A stretch of 64,000 nucleotides of DNA, taken from Mangrovimonas futianensis (GTDB lineage: Bacteria; Bacteroidota; Bacteroidia; Flavobacteriales; Flavobacteriaceae). Positions 59,322-64,000 of this stretch are shown here, one piece after another; the first letter of the stretch is position 1, and every line of letters starts with the position of its first letter. The notes beneath the pieces were generated by a model that saw only the letters and a program-made list of their open reading frames with translations, did not search any database and was not told where the DNA came from. The stretch covers positions 310,001 through 374,000 of the forward strand of contig NZ_JAJJNF010000004.1 of the NCBI RefSeq assembly GCF_021245805.1, given 5' to 3'. Position numbers and translations under genes: made by a program.

Positions 59322-60329
59322 ATGTCAGTAAAGAATCAAACTCTCGGTGAGTTTATTATTGAGAACCAAGCATCCTTTAAATATAGTTCTGGAGAACTTT
59401 CAAGATTAATCAATTCCATTAGACTTGCAGCCAAAGTTGTAAATCACGAAGTCAACAAGGCTGGCTTAGTGGATATCATTGGGAGTTCAGGTGAGAACAA
59501 TATTCAAGGTGAGGATCAACAAAAATTGGATGTTTACGCCAATAATAAATTCATCCACACCCTAACAAACAGAAATATTGTATGCGGTATTGCCAGCGAG
59601 GAAGAAGATGATTTTGTTTCCATCAACAGTCAAGATGAAAACCATCAAAACAAATACGTGGTATTGATAGACCCTTTGGATGGCTCTTCTAATATTGACG
59701 TTAATGTCTCTGTGGGAACCATCTTTTCAGTATACCGAAGAGTTACCCCCATTGGCACACCAGTGACCATAGAAGATTTTCTACAAAAAGGAGATCAACA
59801 AGTGGCTGCAGGTTATGTCGTTTATGGAACCTCAACCATGTTGGTTTACACTACCGGTGACGGGGTTAATGGTTTCACTCTGAACCCTGCTATAGGTACT
59901 TTCTACCTATCACATCCCAACATGCAATTCCCAGAAGACGGAAAAATCTATTCTGTCAATGAAGGGAACTACATCCATTTTCCGCAAGGTGTGAAAGATT
60001 ACATCAAATATTGCCAAATGGAAGAAGGTGACCGCCCCTATACCAGTAGATATATTGGATCTTTGGTTTCTGATTTTCATCGTAATATGATCAAAGGAGG
60101 TATTTATATGTACCCTAAAAGCTCTACCAGTTCCAATGGAAAATTGAGATTGCTTTACGAATGCAATCCCATGGCCTTTTTAGCAGAACAAGCAAATGGT
60201 AAAGCTAGTAATGGTACCCAACGCATCATGGATATTAAACCAACTGAATTGCACCAACGAGTTCCTTTTTTCTGCGGAAGTAAAAACATGGTCTCTAAAG
60301 TCGAAGAATTTATCAAAAAATACGAATAA
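59322..60329 (+). CDS. fbp: Fructose-1,6-bisphosphatase, class I
   Basis: A 335-aa gluconeogenic phosphatase making fructose 6-phosphate. Metal-binding signature DPLDGSSNIDVNVSVGTIF near 117, preceding EEEDD near 95 as further metal ligands, and the active-site signature KLRLLYECNPMAFLAEQANG near 271. Length normal. Its promoter shows GATATTTG near 59292-59299 (5 of 6). A bidirectional terminator follows. Confidence 0.97.
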   Translation: MSVKNQTLGEFIIENQASFKYSSGELSRLINSIRLAAKVVNHEVNKAGLVDIIGSSGENNIQGEDQQKLDVYANNKFIHTLTNRNIVCGIASEEEDDFVSINSQDENHQNKYVVLIDPLDGSSNIDVNVSVGTIFSVYRRVTPIGTPVTIEDFLQKGDQQVAAGYVVYGTSTMLVYTTGDGVNGFTLNPAIGTFYLSHPNMQFPEDGKIYSVNEGNYIHFPQGVKDYIKYCQMEEGDRPYTSRYIGSLVSDFHRNMIKGGIYMYPKSSTSSNGKLRLLYECNPMAFLAEQANGKASNGTQRIMDIKPTELHQRVPFFCGSKNMVSKVEEFIKKYE

Positions 60330-60358
60330 AAAAAGCGAGCTTTTAGCTCGCTTTTTTT
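60330..60358. terminator. Bidirectional terminator between fbp and TerB-like gene
   Basis: Stem AAAAAGCGAGC / GCTCGCTTTTT with loop TTTTA, T run to 60358. Confidence 0.85.
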
Positions 60359-60380
60359 ATAATGATATTAGATAAGTTTC

Positions 60381-60812
60381 TTATCTGTTCATATGTTTTA
60401 TCTCTTCAATAAACGTGTCCAAATCAACCTCAAGGTGTACCAGCTTTAAAGCTTTGTCAGTAATATACTGAGCATTTTCAGGATGAAAACCAAGACCTAC
60501 ACATAATTTCTCTAACATACTTACTTGATCTTCTCCTTCAATATGATCTGCCCAAACCATTCGTGCTAAATCATATAAACGTTCTAAACGATCGTCATAA
60601 GCAAGTGGCGGGTTAATAGGATGTGTTTGGTAATCCTTTAAAATTTGCGTGTAATCGGCTTCACTAATATGAAGGTTATGAGCTAATCTATCAAGAAACT
60701 TCTTCTCTGCATCATTAATCACACCATCGCTCATAGCAATTCTTACAATGGCAGCAAAGTGGTCTTGATTTCTTTTTCTAAAACCGAAATCAAATAAATC
60801 TGAAATAGACAT
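60381..60812 (-). CDS. TerB-like helical protein
   Basis: A 143-aa all-helical cytoplasmic protein with the TerB-type acidic motif near the N-terminus: RIAMSDGVINDAEKKFLDRL (residues about 23-42), followed by a second helical unit (LARMVWADHIEGEDQVSML). TerB family members bind metal ions and were first linked to tellurite resistance, but no other ter genes are here, so that role is not supported. It has its own perfect -7 element. Confidence 0.8.
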   Translation of the reverse strand: MSISDLFDFGFRKRNQDHFAAIVRIAMSDGVINDAEKKFLDRLAHNLHISEADYTQILKDYQTHPINPPLAYDDRLERLYDLARMVWADHIEGEDQVSMLEKLCVGLGFHPENAQYITDKALKLVHLEVDLDTFIEEIKHMNR

Positions 60813-60837
60813 CGTATACTAATTTTTTAAAGTCGTG

Positions 60838-60845
60838 CAAATATA
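60838..60845 (-). promoter_or_regulatory. -7 element of TerB-like gene
   Basis: Minus strand TATATTTG, full match to TAnnTTTG, 25 nt before the ATG at 60812. Confidence 0.5.
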
Positions 60846-60889
60846 CTACTCTTAATAGTTTTTTAAACACAAACTCTACAACAAAATTT

Positions 60890-60897
60890 TATCTTTG
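60890..60897 (+). promoter_or_regulatory. -7 element of mfd
   Basis: TATCTTTG, full match to TAnnTTTG, 16 nt before the TTG start at 60914. Confidence 0.5.
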
Positions 60898-60913
60898 CAT
60901 CAAATAAATTGCT

Positions 60914-63900
60914 TTGAGCCACAATACCCTCTCGCAAATCTTTACACAGACTTCGCAAACGCAAAATCTGCAAGCTGCTATTTCCCAAACCCAAGGAAAA
61001 ACGCATCTGAAAGGTCTGGTAGGATCTTCGCTATCACTAGTTTTAGCCGAAACCTTTAAAAATGCTGAAAAACCGTTTCTTCTTATTTTCAATGATAAAG
61101 AAGAAGCTGCTTTTCACTTGAATGATTTGGAAATTCTGTTGAATGATAAAGATGTTCTTTTTTACCCTGGAAGTTATCGCAGACCCTATCAAATTGAAGA
61201 AACAGACAACGCCAATGTACTGCTAAGGGCCGAGGTTTTAAACAGGATCAATTCCAGAAAGAAACCTGCCATAATTATCACCTATCCCGATGCTTTATTT
61301 GAGAAAGTAGTGACTAGAAGGGAGTTGGAGAAAAACACTCTAAAAGTAGCTATAGGCGAACAATTATCCATTGATTTTATCAACGAGGTTCTATTTGAGT
61401 ACAAATTCAAAAGAGTTGATTTTGTGACAGAACCAGGGGAATTTTCCGTAAGAGGTGGAATCGTAGATGTCTTTTCATTTTCAAATGACGAACCCTACCG
61501 TATTGAGTTCTTTGGAGATGAAGTAGATAGTATTAGAACCTTTGATGTGGAGACTCAGTTGTCAACAAATCAAATTAAAAAAATCAATATCATTCCTAAT
61601 GTGGCCAATAAATTCATGGAAGAAACCAGGCAAAGCTTCCTCGAATATATGGCTCAAAAAACGGTGGTTTTCCTCAATAATGCCGACCTTCTTTTTTCAA
61701 GAACCGATGCTCTTTTTGAAAAAGCCAAGGAAGCCTTTGAAAAACTTTCCAAGGACATCAAACATGCCCAACCAGAGGAATTATTTTGTCATTCCAAATT
61801 ACTGAAACAGCAATTATTGGATTTTAATTTGGTTGAATTTGGAACATCATCTTTGTTTTCAAACCAAGCAGACCCTATTCTATTCAACACGTCACCACAA
61901 CCCTCCTTTAACAAACAATTTGATTTGTTGATTGAGAATTTGGATGAATATCATCGAAAAGGGTACACCAATTATATTGCCTGCGTCAGTGAGCAACAGG
62001 CCAAAAGATTTCATGATATTTTTGATGACATCAGTGCCCAAAACAACCAAGAGATAGAGCAAAACATTCATTACAAAACCATTGTACTCTCTCTATACCA
62101 AGGATTTATAGATCATGACAATAAGATAACCTGCTACACAGACCACCAAATCTTTGAGAGGTATCATAAATTCCACATCAAAAATGGCTATGCAAAAAAG
62201 CAAGCCATTACATTAAAGGAATTAACCAATCTGGAAATTGGGGATTATGTCACCCATATTGACCACGGAATTGGACGCTTTGGAGGGCTTCAAAAAATTG
62301 ATGTCGAGGGCAATAAACAAGAAGCCATCAAATTAATTTACGGGGAACGGGATGTTTTATATTTGAGTATCCACTCTCTTCACAAGATTACCAAATTTAA
62401 TGGCAAGGATGGGAAGCCTCCTAAAATCTATAAATTAGGTAGTGCTGCTTGGAAAAATCTTAAACAAAAAACTAAAACGAGGGTAAAAGAAGTTGCTTTT
62501 AACCTGATAAAATTATACGCCAAACGAAAGCTTAAAAAAGGACACCAATACAATCCAGATAGCTACATGCAACATGAGCTAGAGGCCTCGTTCCTTTATG
62601 AGGATACTCCAGACCAAAGTAAAGCCACCGCCGATATTAAAATGGACATGGAAAGCGAAAGACCTATGGACCGTTTGGTATGTGGTGACGTAGGATTTGG
62701 AAAAACAGAAGTAGCAATCCGAGCTGCGTTTAAGGCTGTGGATAATGGCAAACAAGTAGCCGTTTTGGTTCCCACAACCATCTTAGCCTACCAACATTAC
62801 AGAACATTTAAGGAACGCTTGAAAGACTTCCCGGTTACGGTAGATTATGTAAACAGGTTTAGAACAGCTAAAGAAAAACGAACCACCCTAGAAAAGTTAG
62901 AAAGTGGTGAAGTAGATATCATTATCGGCACCCATCAACTGGCCAACAAAACCGTAAAGTTTAAAAATCTTGGTTTGCTGATTGTGGATGAAGAACAAAA
63001 ATTTGGAGTCGCAGTCAAGGAAAAATTAAGAACCTTAAAGGAGAACATTGATGTGCTAACCTTAACCGCAACCCCTATTCCAAGAACACTTCAATTTAGC
63101 TTGATGGCCGCCAGGGATTTATCGGTAATTACCACACCTCCACCAAATAGATACCCCATTGAAAGCCACGTTGTCAGGTTTAATGAAGAAACCATAAGGG
63201 ATGCTGTTAGTTATGAAATTGAACGTGGTGGGCAAGTGTTTTTTATTCACAACCGTATTGAAAATATCAAGGAAGTGGCAGGCCTCATCCAAAGATTGGT
63301 TCCAGATGCCAAAGTAGGTGTGGGACACGGACAAATGGATGGTAAAAAATTGGAAAGCCTCATGCTTGCCTTTATGAATGGTGAATTTGACGTTTTAGTC
63401 AGTACCACCATCGTAGAAAGTGGTCTGGATGTGCCTAATGCCAATACCATATTTATCAATAACGCCAACAATTTTGGACTCAGCGACCTGCATCAAATGA
63501 GAGGTCGCGTGGGACGAAGCAATAAAAAAGCGTTCTGTTATTTCATCACACCAGATTATTCGGTGATGACCGAGGACGCCCGAAAACGAATCACAGCCTT
63601 GGCACAATTCACCGAATTGGGAAGCGGATTCAACATCGCAATGAAAGATTTGGAGATACGCGGTGCTGGAGATTTGCTAGGTGGTGAGCAAAGTGGTTTT
63701 ATAAATGAAATTGGTTTTGATACCTATCAAAAAATATTGAACGAAGCCATTGAAGAGTTAAAAGACAACGAATTCAAAGACCTCTATCAAGACGACAAAA
63801 AACCAAAACAATATGTGAAGGAAGTCACTATTGATAGTGATTTTGAACTGTTATTCCCAGATGACTATGTCAATAACATTACCGAGAGGTTAAACCTTTA

Positions 63901-64000
63901 CACCAAACTCAATGAGATTAAAACAGATGATGAGTTAGAAAAATTTGAAACGGAAATCATTGATAGATTTGGCGATATGCCGACCTCCGTTTCTGATTTG
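60914..64000 (+). CDS. mfd: Transcription-repair coupling factor, 3' end outside window
   Basis: The frame is open for 1,029 codons from a TTG at 60914 to the last base, with about 100 residues missing beyond the edge. Mfd removes RNA polymerase stalled at DNA damage and recruits UvrA. Order: N-terminal UvrB-like domains (about 1-330), the RNA polymerase-interaction domain (LEIGDYVTHIDHGIGRF near 440), then the RecG-like motor with Walker A GDVGFGKTE near 591 and DEEQ box near 692 (LIVDEEQKFG). The second motor lobe has TTIVESGLDVPNANT and QMRGRVGRS. The start is chosen because LSHNTLSQIF is followed by the expected KGLVGSS segment and a promoter stands 16 nt upstream. Confidence 0.96.
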   Translation, partial: MSHNTLSQIFTQTSQTQNLQAAISQTQGKTHLKGLVGSSLSLVLAETFKNAEKPFLLIFNDKEEAAFHLNDLEILLNDKDVLFYPGSYRRPYQIEETDNANVLLRAEVLNRINSRKKPAIIITYPDALFEKVVTRRELEKNTLKVAIGEQLSIDFINEVLFEYKFKRVDFVTEPGEFSVRGGIVDVFSFSNDEPYRIEFFGDEVDSIRTFDVETQLSTNQIKKINIIPNVANKFMEETRQSFLEYMAQKTVVFLNNADLLFSRTDALFEKAKEAFEKLSKDIKHAQPEELFCHSKLLKQQLLDFNLVEFGTSSLFSNQADPILFNTSPQPSFNKQFDLLIENLDEYHRKGYTNYIACVSEQQAKRFHDIFDDISAQNNQEIEQNIHYKTIVLSLYQGFIDHDNKITCYTDHQIFERYHKFHIKNGYAKKQAITLKELTNLEIGDYVTHIDHGIGRFGGLQKIDVEGNKQEAIKLIYGERDVLYLSIHSLHKITKFNGKDGKPPKIYKLGSAAWKNLKQKTKTRVKEVAFNLIKLYAKRKLKKGHQYNPDSYMQHELEASFLYEDTPDQSKATADIKMDMESERPMDRLVCGDVGFGKTEVAIRAAFKAVDNGKQVAVLVPTTILAYQHYRTFKERLKDFPVTVDYVNRFRTAKEKRTTLEKLESGEVDIIIGTHQLANKTVKFKNLGLLIVDEEQKFGVAVKEKLRTLKENIDVLTLTATPIPRTLQFSLMAARDLSVITTPPPNRYPIESHVVRFNEETIRDAVSYEIERGGQVFFIHNRIENIKEVAGLIQRLVPDAKVGVGHGQMDGKKLESLMLAFMNGEFDVLVSTTIVESGLDVPNANTIFINNANNFGLSDLHQMRGRVGRSNKKAFCYFITPDYSVMTEDARKRITALAQFTELGSGFNIAMKDLEIRGAGDLLGGEQSGFINEIGFDTYQKILNEAIEELKDNEFKDLYQDDKKPKQYVKEVTIDSDFELLFPDDYVNNITERLNLYTKLNEIKTDDELEKFETEIIDRFGDMPTSVSDL

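Noticed and set aside
60381..60812. Tellurite-resistance locus
   Set aside because: The protein is TerB-like only in its helical acidic motif; no terA, terC, terD or terE gene is in the window.
60889..61092. Minus-strand frame across the mfd start
   Set aside because: Mfd is certain on the plus strand with its own promoter here; the minus frame has no known pattern.

Overview
The window reads as chromosome of a marine-type member of the Bacteroidota, most likely family Flavobacteriaceae. The DNA is AT-rich. Secreted proteins carry type IX secretion (T9SS) sorting tails, envelope genes include TonB receptors and a FecI/FecR/FecA system, and many genes sit behind the Bacteroidota -7 promoter element TAnnTTTG. 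TTG starts are frequent. I see no insertion sequence, prophage, CRISPR array or rRNA operon. There is one tRNA, tRNA-Leu(CAA).

Layout. (1) 1-7.8 kb is a likely phosphate-acquisition locus: the end of a TonB receptor, a beta-helix lipoprotein, a MORN-type protein on the other strand, an OprP-like porin, and a PiT phosphate transporter fused to a PhoU-like domain. The 400-bp gap before the porin holds 11-bp-spaced TTAACA-type repeats, an orphan intrinsic terminator, and a 15-nt stretch perfectly complementary to the porin mRNA leader. This is the best candidate here for an undescribed regulatory RNA. (2) 7.8-11.4 kb: class Ia ribonucleotide reductase nrdB-nrdA. (3) 12-14.7 kb: a LytTR response regulator and its TPR histidine kinase, preceded by repeats that look like autoregulatory sites. 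(4) 14.7-19.5 kb: DUF3109 protein, MarC, a 65-aa membrane protein, a one-domain flavoprotein, a CtpA-type protease, dCMP deaminase and a HupE/UreJ-like protein. (5) 19.5-28.1 kb: ECF sigma/FecR/FecA on the minus strand, divergent from a seven-gene plus-strand cluster of exported redox-type proteins (two lipoproteins, OB-fold protein, blue-copper cupredoxin with T9SS tail, beta-barrel, cytochrome c lipoprotein, YceI). (6) 28.1-33.1 kb: an SOS-like mutagenesis cassette, with a Y-family polymerase and DnaE2-like polymerase divergent from a LexA-like XRE-S24 repressor, separated by a nested palindrome.

(7) 33.1-35.8 kb: tRNA-Leu, prs, L25 (ctc) and pth. (8) 35.8-41.2 kb: two divergent T9SS-secreted zinc metalloproteases. 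(9) 41.3-50.6 kb: ribF, an HTTM protein, serS, a 42-aa ORF, and a run of TPR protein, DUF4286, rsmA, mgtE and a hydroxyacid dehydrogenase. (10) 50.7-54.6 kb: a TPR/LuxR-type regulator, a PepSY-like exported protein, DUF1801, VOC and TM2 proteins. (11) 54.6-60.8 kb: a minus-strand group of GNAT, aspartate kinase, an OlsF-like bifunctional acyltransferase and a carboxypeptidase-regulatory-domain protein, then fbp and a TerB-like gene. (12) From 60,914 to the right edge: mfd, cut by the window end.

Product names rest on reading the protein sequences; no database search was run. Regulatory calls are pattern-based and marked with lower confidence.
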